Of a stretch of DNA of 64,000 bases, positions 45,915 through 55,610 are shown piece by piece (position 1 is the first letter of the stretch; every line of letters begins with the position of its first letter). This stretch comes from Senegalia massiliensis (GTDB lineage Bacteria; Bacillota; Clostridia; Tissierellales; SIT17), in assembly GCF_009911265.1 (NCBI RefSeq), contig NZ_QXXA01000006.1:1-64000 (forward strand), given 5' to 3'. Position numbers and translations under genes: made by a program. The notes under the pieces were generated by a model that saw nothing but the letters and a program-made list of their open reading frames with translations, was not told where the DNA came from and searched no databases.

Positions 45915-48014
45915 GTGAATATAAATAAAGAAACATTTAATATAAAATCAAAGTCAGATGATGATATTGTAATAGCTTTAGCCGGTAATCCTAATACAGG
46001 AAAAAGTACAGTATTTAATAATTTAACTGGACTTAAACAGCATACAGGGAATTGGCCTGGTAAAACAGTTACCAATGCTCAAGGTAAATATAAATATAAA
46101 AATGATAATTATATTTTAGTTGATTTACCTGGAACATACTCATTACTATCTAATTCTCAAGATGAAAAAGTAGCTAGAGATTTTATATGCTTTGGTAATC
46201 CTCATGCAACTGTAGTTGTAACAGATGCTACATCTTTAGAAAGAAATCTTAACTTAGTACTTCAAATTTTAGAGATGACAAAAAAAGTAGTAGTATGTGT
46301 AAATTTGATGGATGAAGCAAATAGAAAGAATATAAAGATAAATATAAAAGAGCTATCTAACATACTAGGAATTCCTGTAATTGCAACCTCTGCAAGAGAG
46401 GGAGAAGGCCTAGATAAATTACAAGAAGCCATACGAAAAGTCTCTAAGGAACAAGTAAATACTAAGCCAATACAAGTACAATATGATGATGAAATAAAAA
46501 CAGTTTTACAAGATATAAAAATTCAAGTAAAACCTTTATTAAAAGATAAACTCAACTTAGAATGGACTTGTCTACGTCTACTAGAAGATGATAATGATTT
46601 ACTTAAATCTATTAACGAATATATAAATATAGATTTATCTGAGAATAACGAATTAAATAAAAAAATACAAAATTCTAAATCTAAAATTCCTAATATTAAA
46701 GATAAAATTGTTTCTTCAATTGTTAATCAATCAGAAGATATTTCTAATAGAGTAGTAAAAAAGCCAAAAAAAAATTATAATGAATTTGATTATAAAATAG
46801 ACAATATACTAACTTCTAAAATATTTGGAATTCCTATAATGATTGCTTTATTAGGTGTGATTTTTTGGATTACTATACAAGGCGCTAATTATCCTTCTCA
46901 AATGCTGGCAAATGGCCTATTCTGGATTGAAGGAAAGTTAACTTTATTTTTTAGCTTTCTAGGTACTCCTCAATGGATACATGATATTTCAGTTTTAGGT
47001 ATATATAGAACTCTTGCCTGGGTTATTTCTGTCATGTTACCTCCTATGGCAATATTTTTTCCCCTTTTTACTTTACTAGAGGATTTAGGTTATCTACCAA
47101 GGGTTGCATTTAATCTGGATTATTATTTTAAAAGAGCATGTGCACATGGAAAGCAAGCTCTTACAATGTGTATGGGATTTGGATGTAATGCTGCAGGAAT
47201 TATAGCCTGTAGAATAATAGATTCTCCTAGAGAAAAACTCATAGCAATAATTACAAATAACTTTGTTCCATGTAATGGCAGATTTCCTACACTAATAGCT
47301 CTTGCTACTATCTTTATTGCCAGTGGAACTGGAGCCTTTAGTTCTGTACTTGCAACTCTTTCAGTATTATCTGCTATAATACTTGGAGTATTCATTACGT
47401 TAATAATATCTAAAATACTATCTAATACAATATTAAAAGGTCTTCCATCTTCATTTACTTTGGAACTTCCTCCTTATAGAAAGCCACAAGTAGGAAAAGT
47501 AATTGTTCGTTCTATTTTTGATCGTACATTATTTGTTCTTGGTCGCGCAATAGCTATTGCTGCTCCTGCTGGTTTAGTTATTTGGATAATGGCAAATATA
47601 ACTATAGACGGTAGTAGTGTTCTAACTCATTCTGCTATGTTTTTAGACCCATTTGCAAGATTACTTGGAATGGATGGTTATATTATGATGGCTTTTATAT
47701 TAGGACTTCCAGCTAATGAAATAGTTTTACCAATATTAATAATGAGCTATTTATCCAAAGGAGCTATGCTTGAATTAGATAGCTTAAGTGAAATGAGAAA
47801 TTTATTTATAAATAACGGTTGGACGTGGTTGACTGCAGTATGTACTATGTTATTTTCACTAAATCATTGGCCATGTGGAACTACTCTTTGGACTATTAAA
47901 AAAGAAACAGGTAGTCTAAAGTGGACTGTTATTTCATTTCTAATTCCAACTATTACAGGTATTATAGTTACATTCATAGTAGCTCAAACCGCTAGATTAT
48001 TAGGTTTAGTATAA
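45915..48014 (+). CDS. feoB: Ferrous iron transporter FeoB
   Basis: 699 residues. G domain GNPNTGKST (24-32), HTGNWPGKTVT switch, DLPGTYSL, and a C-terminal transport domain with PWNG-like LPRVAFNLDYYFKRACAHGKQ, GFGCNAAGIIACR, NNFVPCNGRFPTL and a second repeat. GTG start after AGGAGG. Brings in Fe2+ under anoxic conditions. Confidence 0.93.
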   Translation: MNINKETFNIKSKSDDDIVIALAGNPNTGKSTVFNNLTGLKQHTGNWPGKTVTNAQGKYKYKNDNYILVDLPGTYSLLSNSQDEKVARDFICFGNPHATVVVTDATSLERNLNLVLQILEMTKKVVVCVNLMDEANRKNIKINIKELSNILGIPVIATSAREGEGLDKLQEAIRKVSKEQVNTKPIQVQYDDEIKTVLQDIKIQVKPLLKDKLNLEWTCLRLLEDDNDLLKSINEYINIDLSENNELNKKIQNSKSKIPNIKDKIVSSIVNQSEDISNRVVKKPKKNYNEFDYKIDNILTSKIFGIPIMIALLGVIFWITIQGANYPSQMLANGLFWIEGKLTLFFSFLGTPQWIHDISVLGIYRTLAWVISVMLPPMAIFFPLFTLLEDLGYLPRVAFNLDYYFKRACAHGKQALTMCMGFGCNAAGIIACRIIDSPREKLIAIITNNFVPCNGRFPTLIALATIFIASGTGAFSSVLATLSVLSAIILGVFITLIISKILSNTILKGLPSSFTLELPPYRKPQVGKVIVRSIFDRTLFVLGRAIAIAAPAGLVIWIMANITIDGSSVLTHSAMFLDPFARLLGMDGYIMMAFILGLPANEIVLPILIMSYLSKGAMLELDSLSEMRNLFINNGWTWLTAVCTMLFSLNHWPCGTTLWTIKKETGSLKWTVISFLIPTITGIIVTFIVAQTARLLGLV

Positions 48015-48044
48015 AAAAGTCCGTTCTTAAGAACGGATTTTTTT
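48013..48044. terminator. Bidirectional terminator between feoB and glpP
   Basis: TCCGTTC, loop TTAA, GAACGGA with A and T runs on the two sides. Confidence 0.85.
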
Positions 48045-48045
48045 A

Positions 48046-48612
48046 TTATAAATACCAAATTTCTTCTTTGCTTGTAGATATCCCAATAGCACCTGACTTT
48101 AAACTATTAATAACATCTGTTTTATCTAATATTAGCCCACCTGTAATTATAGGTATATTAGTTTTCTCATGAATTATTTTAGTTACTTTAGGCATTACTC
48201 CTGGAAGTATTTCTACAGCATTTGGTCTTATTGATTTTATAGCTTTTATTCCTGTATCTAATGATAGTGAATCTATTAAAAATAATCTTTGAATAGCAAA
48301 TAATCCAATATTTTTAGCATATTTAACCAAATTACTTTTCGTAGTTATTATACCATCAGGTTTTATATTATTATTTATATAATCAATAGCCACAGTATCT
48401 CTAGAAAAGCCTTCTATCAAATCAATATGAATATATACTTCCATATTATTTTTCTTTATTTCTTCTACCATTGAGCTAAGATTAAATATATTACCCGTAA
48501 GTAAAAATATTATATTTGAAGGTGATTGTATTGCCTTTTTCAAATTTTCAGCATCATTAACTGCCGCAATTACTGGATTATTATTGATATTATCAAAAAA
48601 TAAAGAACTCAA
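48046..48612 (-). CDS. glpP: Glycerol-3-phosphate-responsive antiterminator
   Basis: 188 residues. IIFLLTGNIFNLSSMVEEIK, IHIDLIEGFSRDTVAIDYI, RLFLIDSLSLDTGIKAI, EILPGVMPKV and PIITGGLI match GlpP, a barrel protein that binds glycerol-3-phosphate and mRNA to allow transcription past glp leader terminators. The glpFK/glpA genes and a leader-type hairpin lie within 5 kb. Good GGTGG upstream. Confidence 0.92.
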   Translation of the reverse strand: MSSLFFDNINNNPVIAAVNDAENLKKAIQSPSNIIFLLTGNIFNLSSMVEEIKKNNMEVYIHIDLIEGFSRDTVAIDYINNNIKPDGIITTKSNLVKYAKNIGLFAIQRLFLIDSLSLDTGIKAIKSIRPNAVEILPGVMPKVTKIIHEKTNIPIITGGLILDKTDVINSLKSGAIGISTSKEEIWYL

Positions 48613-48675
48613 CTCTTCACCACCTTAATATATATTTTATATAATTATACCATATTTTCCCCAAATATAATCACA

Positions 48676-48705
48676 AAAAAAGATACATCTTAAGATGTAT
48701 CTTTT
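48676..48705 (-). terminator. Terminator after the F420-ligase-like gene
   Basis: Perfect 30-bp palindrome AAAAAGATACATCTT mirrored, just after the stop at 48711. Confidence 0.88.
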
Positions 48706-48710
48706 TATCT

Positions 48711-49892
48711 TTATTCACTTGCCAAATTGTCAAAATACCCTTGTATAAACACTACCGGTGTTCCTTTATCACCACTACCACTTATAAGATCACATAAACT
48801 TCCTAATAAATCTGTAATTTGGCGAGGAGTTGTTCCTAAAGACGCATTATTTGCTGTCAAATCTGATTCTTTTTCAGTAATTTTATTTTTCATAGCATTC
48901 ATAACTTCATCTTTAGATATTTCTCCTAATTCTGTGTCTACTATATATTTTAATTTCAATTCATTTGGAGTACCTTCTAATCCTTTTGTATATGCAGGAG
49001 ATACTACAGGATCAGCTAATTCCCAAATTTTACCGACTGGATCTTTAAATGCACCATCACCATAAATCATAACTTCAATATTTTTGTTTGTTTTTTCTTT
49101 TAATTTTTTTTGTATTTCATCTACATAATATTGACTATTTCTTGGAAATAGTTTAACTTTTGTCTCTGAAGATAGATTAGAGCCAAGAAGACCATATTCA
49201 GGATTATAACCGCTTCCATTAATAGATTCAGCTAATATATCGTCTAAAGAATATACAATATTAGCCCCTTCTTTTTTAAGCAATTTTTTTAATCTTTTTC
49301 TATCATGAATGTTTGCAATCAATACATCTTTTGTAAACTTTAATATTGTTCGTGGATCATTAGAAAAATGTATTTCTATATTATTATTTGCTGCCTCTCT
49401 ATATAAATCTATATAATCTATTCCTGTAAAAGGATGAACTACTTTTTCTCCAAATTTTTCTCTATATTCTTTTTCTGATAATGTATCTGTGAAAGGGTTG
49501 ATGCCTAAATCATCCATTTTATCTACGTCCATTAAGTGATTTCCTACTTCATCTGATGGATAACTTAAAAGCAAATGTATTTTTCTATTACTTTTTGCTA
49601 TACCTTTAAGCAGAATGGAAAATCTATTTCTACTTAATATAGGAAATATCAATCCAATTTCATTCGGAAACTTATCAGCTACGTCTTTTCCAATATCATC
49701 AATATTTACATAATTACCTTGAGCTCTTGCAACAAGTGATTCTGTTATTCCTACGACATCTCTATCTCTAAATTCTATATTCTCTGATTCTGCTGCAGTT
49801 ATTACAGAATCTACTACAATATTAACAATGTCGTCCCCTTCTTTTACAATAGGTGTTCTTATACCTCTAGCAGTAGTACCTATAGTTCTCAT
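48711..49892 (-). CDS. Coenzyme F420-0:L-glutamate ligase-like protein
   Basis: 393 residues. TIGTTARGIRTPIVKEGDDI, RDRDVVGITESLVARAQGN, IFPILSRNRFSILLKGIAK, and NPEYGLLGSN match the F420-0:glutamate ligase (CofE-like) fold in its long form. It would add glutamate to a lactyl-phosphate-type or folate-like cofactor. Firmicutes of this kind are not known to make F420 and no fbi/cof partner is here, so the substrate is in doubt. GGAGG upstream. Confidence 0.75.
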   Translation of the reverse strand: MRTIGTTARGIRTPIVKEGDDIVNIVVDSVITAAESENIEFRDRDVVGITESLVARAQGNYVNIDDIGKDVADKFPNEIGLIFPILSRNRFSILLKGIAKSNRKIHLLLSYPSDEVGNHLMDVDKMDDLGINPFTDTLSEKEYREKFGEKVVHPFTGIDYIDLYREAANNNIEIHFSNDPRTILKFTKDVLIANIHDRKRLKKLLKKEGANIVYSLDDILAESINGSGYNPEYGLLGSNLSSETKVKLFPRNSQYYVDEIQKKLKEKTNKNIEVMIYGDGAFKDPVGKIWELADPVVSPAYTKGLEGTPNELKLKYIVDTELGEISKDEVMNAMKNKITEKESDLTANNASLGTTPRQITDLLGSLCDLISGSGDKGTPVVFIQGYFDNLASE

Positions 49893-49964
49893 AAATTTTT
49901 ACCTCCAATATAGATTTAATCACAGACTCAATTATACCATACATTAATTTAATTTTCTATAAAA

Positions 49965-50144
49965 ATGTTAGGAAATTACAAAATAATTTTATTCCATAAT
50001 ATATAATTAAAATTCCACAAACTACATTTATTATTCTTATTATTTTCATTTTAAAATTTCTTATGAAAATACAAACAACTATTATAGACCCAGTAAATCA
50101 CGCTATTTATACTAATGCAAATCCTCCAAATAAACACTCCATTT
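49965..50144 (-). pseudogene. LysE-family transporter C-terminal remnant
   Basis: Minus frame MECLFGGFALV, stop, IA, stop, FTGSIIVVCIFIRNFKMK, then IIRIINVVCGILIIYYGIKLF and TAG. The end (R-IN---GI-II-YGIKL) is like the last helix of LysE-type exporters. Internal TAA and TGA show decay. About 60 codons. Confidence 0.5.
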
Positions 50145-50179
50145 TATCTACCTATTTTTATTATTATACTATAATAACA

Positions 50180-50212
50180 AAAGTCCCCCATATTATAATA
50201 TGAGAGACTTTT
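50180..50212 (-). terminator. Terminator after hydA
   Basis: AAAAGTC, CATATTA and TAATATG, GACTTTT arms with small mismatched bulges; just after the stop at 50216. Confidence 0.7.
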
Positions 50213-50215
50213 AGA

Positions 50216-51952
50216 TTATATTTTTTCTTTTGGTGTATAGTACGTATGGAGAAGTTCATGTGCCTTTTCTCCATAAGGTTCACCTAAAAATTCTTTATAC
50301 AATTTCAAAACTTCTTGATTTTCATGTGATTTTCTTTTTTTCTTATTCCTATCTTCGCTATAAATAGCTTTCTGTCTTTTCTTTATAATTTCCATGTCAC
50401 CATGATGATAAGGTTGGCCTCCACCACCTATACAACCACCAGGACAAGCCATTATTTCTATAGCATCATATTTAGACTCTCCTTTTTGGATAGATTCAAG
50501 CATTGCTCTTGCATTGCCTAAACCATGAGCTATACCTATTTTCAAACTTTTATCTCCAATTTGAACTTCTGCCTCTCTAATTCCATCCATACCTCTTAAA
50601 GCTTCAAATTCTACATTCTCTAACTCTTCTCCAGTAAGCCATTCATATGCCGTTCTTGTTGCAGCTTCTATAACTCCTCCTGTAGTTCCAAATATCACAG
50701 AAGCACCAGTACTTTCACCTAATAATTTATCAAATTCTTCATCTTTTAAATTTTTAAAGTCTACTCCAGCTTCTTTTAACATCTGTGAATATTCTCTTGT
50801 TGTGATTACTAAATCTACATTGTCATTATCACCTTTTGTAAGTTCTGGTCTTTTTGCCTCAGCTTTTTTTGCAACACATGGCATTACTGAAACCACTACA
50901 ATATCCTTTGGATCTATACCTATCTTTTGCGCATAATATGTTTTAGCAATTGCTCCAAACATTATGTGAGGAGATTTACAAGTTGAAGGTATATCTAATA
51001 AATCTGGAAACTGATGTTCAAAGAATTTTACCCATGCAGGACAACAACTTGTAAGCATTGGTAAAGTACCATCATGCTGTAATCTATGTGCAAGTTCTGA
51101 TGCTTCTTCCATTATTGTAAGATCAGCACCAAAGTCTGTATCATATACTCCATCAAATCCAAGTCTTCTAAGTGATGCTGCCAGCTTCCCAGTAACAAGA
51201 CTTCCAGGCTCCATGTCAAACATCTCACCTATTGCAACTCTTATGGCTGGAGCTACTTGAACAATTACATGCTTTTTAGGATCGTTTAATACTCTCCAAA
51301 CTTTATCTGTATGGTTAAGTTCAGTTAATGCAGCTGTAGGACACACTGCTACACATTGTCCACAATAAGTGCATGATGTATCTTTCATTGGTAGATTAAA
51401 GGCAGGTCCTACAAAAGCATCAAAGCCTCTATCTATACCTGATAATATATTACATGTCTGAACTTCATTACACATAGTTTCACATCTTCTACACATTATA
51501 CATTTATTTGGATCTTTTACAATTGCATCACTAGACTTATCTGTTTCATAATCTATTTTTTCTCCTTGCCACGGAATATCTCTTATTCCAAGCTCTTTAG
51601 CTAAGGATTGAAGATCACAATCTAAATTTTTTGGACAAGTAAAACAATCATTAGGATGATTAGAAAGTAAAAGTTCTACACTCATTCTTCTTCCCATAAT
51701 TGCACGTAATGTATCACTTTTTATTTTCATTCCATCATACACTTTTGTAGAACAAGCTGGCATTAAATTAGGTCTACCTTCTACTTCTACCATACATACT
51801 CTACAAGATGCTCCTTCATTTACTGCTCCAAATTTACCTAAATCTAAATGACATAATGTAGGTATATGAACACTTACTTTTTTAGCAGCTTCTAATATTG
51901 TAGTACCTTCTTCAACTTGTAATTCATGTTCATTTATTTTAATATTAAGCAT
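50216..51952 (-). CDS. hydA: [FeFe] hydrogenase catalytic subunit, group A3-like
   Basis: 578 residues. N-terminal plant-type [2Fe-2S] domain (IPTLCHLD, GASCRVC), HPNDCFTCPKNLDC (His-Cys cluster), two [4Fe-4S] sets (CIMCRRCETMC, CTYCGQCVAVCP), and H-cluster motifs L1 TSCCPAWVKFFE, L2 MPCVAKKAE, L3 ACPGGCIGGGGQP. It makes or oxidises H2. With the two upstream subunits it forms the NADH/ferredoxin bifurcating enzyme. Lacks the extra C-terminal [2Fe-2S] domain of the Thermotoga protein. Confidence 0.93.
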   Translation of the reverse strand: MLNIKINEHELQVEEGTTILEAAKKVSVHIPTLCHLDLGKFGAVNEGASCRVCMVEVEGRPNLMPACSTKVYDGMKIKSDTLRAIMGRRMSVELLLSNHPNDCFTCPKNLDCDLQSLAKELGIRDIPWQGEKIDYETDKSSDAIVKDPNKCIMCRRCETMCNEVQTCNILSGIDRGFDAFVGPAFNLPMKDTSCTYCGQCVAVCPTAALTELNHTDKVWRVLNDPKKHVIVQVAPAIRVAIGEMFDMEPGSLVTGKLAASLRRLGFDGVYDTDFGADLTIMEEASELAHRLQHDGTLPMLTSCCPAWVKFFEHQFPDLLDIPSTCKSPHIMFGAIAKTYYAQKIGIDPKDIVVVSVMPCVAKKAEAKRPELTKGDNDNVDLVITTREYSQMLKEAGVDFKNLKDEEFDKLLGESTGASVIFGTTGGVIEAATRTAYEWLTGEELENVEFEALRGMDGIREAEVQIGDKSLKIGIAHGLGNARAMLESIQKGESKYDAIEIMACPGGCIGGGGQPYHHGDMEIIKKRQKAIYSEDRNKKKRKSHENQEVLKLYKEFLGEPYGEKAHELLHTYYTPKEKI

Positions 51953-51964
51953 ATTATCACTCCT

Positions 51965-53860
51965 TTATGGCTTTTTAATTGCTTCAAATTTACATGCATT
52001 GTAACAAGCTCCACATTTTATACACTTTTGTTGGTCTATTATGTGTACCTTTTTTACTTCTCCACCAATACAATTAACTGGACAAACTCTAGCACATGCT
52101 GTACATCCTACACAATTCTCACGTATTATTTCATATTTACTAAGAGCCTTACATTCACCAGTTTCACAATATTTTTCTTCTACATGCTGCTTATATTCAT
52201 TTTCAAAAAAATCCATAGTACTTAAAACTGGATTAGGAGCTGTTTGACCTAAACCACAAAGTGCTGTATCTTTTATAGTGTTTGATAATTGATATAAATT
52301 TTCTAAGTCTATATTTTCTGCTTTTCCATCTGTTATATTTTCTAATATTTCATGCATTCTTTTTGTACCTACTCTACAAGGAGTACATTTACCACAGGAC
52401 TCTTCCTGAGTAAATTCAAGATAAAATTTAGCTATATTTACCATACAATTATCTTCATCCATTACAATCATTCCACCAGATCCCATCATAGATCCAATTG
52501 CTTTTAAGGATTCATAATCTATAGGAGTGTCTAAATCTTTTTCAGTAATAACTCCTCCAGATGGACCTCCAGTTTGGACTGCTTTAAATTCTTTCCCATC
52601 TATTATGCCTCCACCAATATCATATATTATTTCTCTTAAAGTTGTTCCCATAGGTACTTCTACAAGTCCTACATTATTAACTTTACCAGCTAATGCAAAT
52701 ACTTTTGTACCTTTACTTTTTTCTGTTCCTATAGAATTAAACCAATCTGCTCCATTTAAAAGTATAGGTGGAACATTAGCAAATGTTTCTACATTATTTA
52801 CACTAGTTGGCTTTTCCTTATATCCAGATTGTGATGGAAATGGAGGTTTTCTAGTTGGCTCTCCTCTTTTACCTTCTACTGAATGAATAAGTGCTGTTTC
52901 TTCTCCACATACAAATGCTCCAGCACCAATTTTTATATCTATATCAAAACAAAAATCAGAATCAAAAATATTTTTTCCTAAAAACCCATATTCACGAGCT
53001 TGAGTTATTGCATGATTTAACCTTGATATTGCTAAAGGATATTCTGCTCTAATATATACAAACCCTTTACTTGCCCCTGTAATATATCCTCCTATTGTCA
53101 TAGCTTCTATTATACTATGAGGATCTCCTTCTAATATACTTCTATCCATAAATGCACCTGGATCTCCTTCATCAGCATTACATATAATGTACTTATCATC
53201 TGAGTTTTCTTTTTTAGTCATTTCCCACTTTACTCCTGTAGGAAATCCTCCACCACCGCGACCTCTTAATCCACTTTGTTTTATTATATCTAATAATTCT
53301 TCTCTATCAGTTTTTATAGCATTTCCTAAGGCTTCATATCCTCTAAAAGCTATATATTCCTCTATAACTTCTGGGTTTATAATTCCACAATTTCTTAAAG
53401 CTATTCTATATTGTTTCTTATAGAATGGCATATCGTGATGTTTATCCATTTTAGTGTTTGTTCTAGGTTCTTCATATAAAAGTTTTTCTACTCTATTGCC
53501 ATTTATAATATGCTCATTTACTATAGCTTCTGCATCATCAGGAGAAACCTTAACATAAAAAACATCTTCAGGATAAATTTTAACTATAGGACCTTGTCCA
53601 CAAAAACCAAAGCATCCAGTTTTTGCAACTTGTACTTTATCATCATATCCCTTTTCCTTTAGCACTGAATTTAGTCTGTCTATAATTTCATCACTTTCTG
53701 AAGATATACATCCAGTACCAGCACAAACCATAATATTGCTTTTATAATTACCTGATATTTCTTGCATATTTACATCATTATCATTTTCACGTCTTAACTC
53801 TACTTTAATTTTTGAATCTTTAGATAATTTTTTTAATTGTTCCAATGATTTTACTTGCAA
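51965..53860 (-). CDS. hydB: Hydrogenase subunit HydB (NuoF-like flavoprotein)
   Basis: 631 residues. N-terminal [2Fe-2S] thioredoxin-like domain (CAGTGCISS, CFGFCGQGP), NuoF core with FMN/NAD motif GLRGRGGGGFPTGVKWE and cluster SCGKCTPCRVGTKRMHEIL, and C-terminal ferredoxin domain CVGCTACARVCPVNCI, CIKCGACYNACKFEAI. This is the bifurcating flavin subunit. 13 nt separate it from hydC upstream, 12 nt from hydA. Confidence 0.92.
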   Translation of the reverse strand: MQVKSLEQLKKLSKDSKIKVELRRENDNDVNMQEISGNYKSNIMVCAGTGCISSESDEIIDRLNSVLKEKGYDDKVQVAKTGCFGFCGQGPIVKIYPEDVFYVKVSPDDAEAIVNEHIINGNRVEKLLYEEPRTNTKMDKHHDMPFYKKQYRIALRNCGIINPEVIEEYIAFRGYEALGNAIKTDREELLDIIKQSGLRGRGGGGFPTGVKWEMTKKENSDDKYIICNADEGDPGAFMDRSILEGDPHSIIEAMTIGGYITGASKGFVYIRAEYPLAISRLNHAITQAREYGFLGKNIFDSDFCFDIDIKIGAGAFVCGEETALIHSVEGKRGEPTRKPPFPSQSGYKEKPTSVNNVETFANVPPILLNGADWFNSIGTEKSKGTKVFALAGKVNNVGLVEVPMGTTLREIIYDIGGGIIDGKEFKAVQTGGPSGGVITEKDLDTPIDYESLKAIGSMMGSGGMIVMDEDNCMVNIAKFYLEFTQEESCGKCTPCRVGTKRMHEILENITDGKAENIDLENLYQLSNTIKDTALCGLGQTAPNPVLSTMDFFENEYKQHVEEKYCETGECKALSKYEIIRENCVGCTACARVCPVNCIGGEVKKVHIIDQQKCIKCGACYNACKFEAIKKP

Positions 53861-53872
53861 TATTATACCCCC

Positions 53873-54352
53873 TTAAATATATTCATTTAATATATTTTTT
53901 ATATCATCTTCTTTTACTTTTCCATATACCTTCTCATTTACTGTTATAACTGGTGCAAGTCCACATGCACCAATACATCTAACTCCTTTTAAAGTAAACT
54001 TATTATCTTTAGTTGTTTCGCCACTTTTAATATTTAATTCGGATTCTAATCTGTTCATTAATTTTTCTGAACCTTTTACGTAACAAGCTGTACCCATGCA
54101 AACACTAATAGTATGTTCTCCCTTAGGCTCTGTAGAAAAATATGAGTAAAAACTTACTACTCCAAATACTTCTGATGCAGGAATATCTAGTTTTCTTGCT
54201 ATAAACAATTGTACTTCACTAGGTAAATATCCAAAAATAGACTGTGCTTTATGAAGTACTTGTATTAAAGATTCTTTTGGTGCTTCTAAATTATCAATAA
54301 ATAATTCTAATTCTTGATACTTTACTTCTGGTAACTTTCTTACATTTTCCAC
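53873..54352 (-). CDS. hydC: Hydrogenase subunit HydC (NuoE-like)
   Basis: 159 residues. Thioredoxin-like [2Fe-2S] domain with CMGTACYVKGSE and CIGACGLAPVI, preceded by the helical LIQVLHKAQSIFGYLPSEVQ, standard for NuoE. First gene of hydCBA; completes the NADH- and ferredoxin-linked hydrogenase. Confidence 0.9.
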   Translation of the reverse strand: MENVRKLPEVKYQELELFIDNLEAPKESLIQVLHKAQSIFGYLPSEVQLFIARKLDIPASEVFGVVSFYSYFSTEPKGEHTISVCMGTACYVKGSEKLMNRLESELNIKSGETTKDNKFTLKGVRCIGACGLAPVITVNEKVYGKVKEDDIKNILNEYI

Positions 54353-54485
54353 CTTAACACCACCTTAAATAAAAGTATAATTTAATTATTAATCTAAGAA
54401 AAGATTTAATGATAAAATATTAACATTCTATATATGTTAATATTTTACCATAAAGTTCTCTTTATACCTAGTTCTTTTTATAAAA

Positions 54486-54520
54486 AAACAATTAAATCTA
54501 TTCTATAGATTTAATTGTTT
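54486..54520 (-). terminator. Terminator after the UbiA gene
   Basis: 15-bp perfect arms AAACAATTAAATCTA and complement, loop of 5 nt, just beyond the stop at 54536. Confidence 0.85.
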
Positions 54521-54535
54521 TATAAACTCATATAA

Positions 54536-55483
54536 TTATTTTAATAATAAGCCAGGTAATATACTTAATATATATATGCTATTAATAATCACAAAATTCT
54601 TCACTGCAAAAATAAATGTATTCTTTTTTGTTTGCTCTTTAAAAAACACATCTATATTTTTCTTTATAGGTATTAAAGTAAATAATACTAATATAGTTGT
54701 AATAGGTAATATTTTAAATATTATAGATAATATAATATTTATATAAGCAATATAATATAAATATTTAAACAATTTAAGTGATTTTTCTTTACCTATATAT
54801 ATAGGTAAAGTATATCTTTTATTTTCTATATCGTCTTCTATATCACAAATATTATTTGCAAGCATTATATTAGAAATACCTACAATAGCAGGTAGTGATA
54901 TTAAAAATATAATTATTACCTCTAAAAAATCAAACTTAACAATTAATTGTGATAAATTAATATTCATATCTATTAATCCTTTATTATATCTATGAATATA
55001 TATAGATACGAAAGGTATTATAAATCCCATAAAAAATCCTGAAAATATTTCACCAAGAGGCATCCTAGAAATTGGTACAGGACCAAATGAATATAATATT
55101 CCAACACCAAAAGATATAATTCCTAGAATTAAAAGTATATAATTTGTATTAATAAATAATATTAACCCCATTGCTACAGCCACAAGTACCAAAATAAATA
55201 TGGTAAAAACTACTGTACCTTCTTTAAGATTAAAATTTGCTATAGCATTATGAACTTCATATCCAAAACCATGTTTTTTTATAGCTTTTTTATAATCAAT
55301 ATAATTATTTATAGCAGTAGTAGCCATATCAAATGCAATTAGAGAAATGTACATAAACAAAAAATTCTTAACATTAAAATCATCATATCTATATAATGTA
55401 TATACTGTTCCTAATATAAATGGAATGATACTAGCAACTTTCGTTTGTATTTCTACTAATTTTAAAAAACTTTTTACTCCCAT
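54536..55483 (-). CDS. UbiA family prenyltransferase (MenA-like)
   Basis: 315 residues with about eight helices. First site TTAINNYIDYKKA (near residue 56, N-x-x-x-D) and second ANNICDIEDDIENKRYTLP (near residue 210). Resembles MenA-type enzymes attaching a prenyl chain. It is not a close copy of the gene at 12344, and no quinone pathway genes lie here. Good GGAG upstream. Divergent from the patatin gene. Confidence 0.8.
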   Translation of the reverse strand: MGVKSFLKLVEIQTKVASIIPFILGTVYTLYRYDDFNVKNFLFMYISLIAFDMATTAINNYIDYKKAIKKHGFGYEVHNAIANFNLKEGTVVFTIFILVLVAVAMGLILFINTNYILLILGIISFGVGILYSFGPVPISRMPLGEIFSGFFMGFIIPFVSIYIHRYNKGLIDMNINLSQLIVKFDFLEVIIIFLISLPAIVGISNIMLANNICDIEDDIENKRYTLPIYIGKEKSLKLFKYLYYIAYINIILSIIFKILPITTILVLFTLIPIKKNIDVFFKEQTKKNTFIFAVKNFVIINSIYILSILPGLLLK

Positions 55484-55610
55484 ATAAAAACTCCTTTAAT
55501 CACTTTATCGATAATATTATAACATATAAACCTTCATATGATTAACACTTTTAAAAATATGGTAAGTAATATATATGAGATCTATTAAATTTAATAAGTA
55601 GGTGATCTGT

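Noticed and set aside
49965-50144. Internal TGA in the LysE-like frame as selenocysteine
   Set aside because: The same frame also has a TAA two codons earlier, no redox motif is present, and the N-terminal two thirds of the gene are missing. Decay explains it better.
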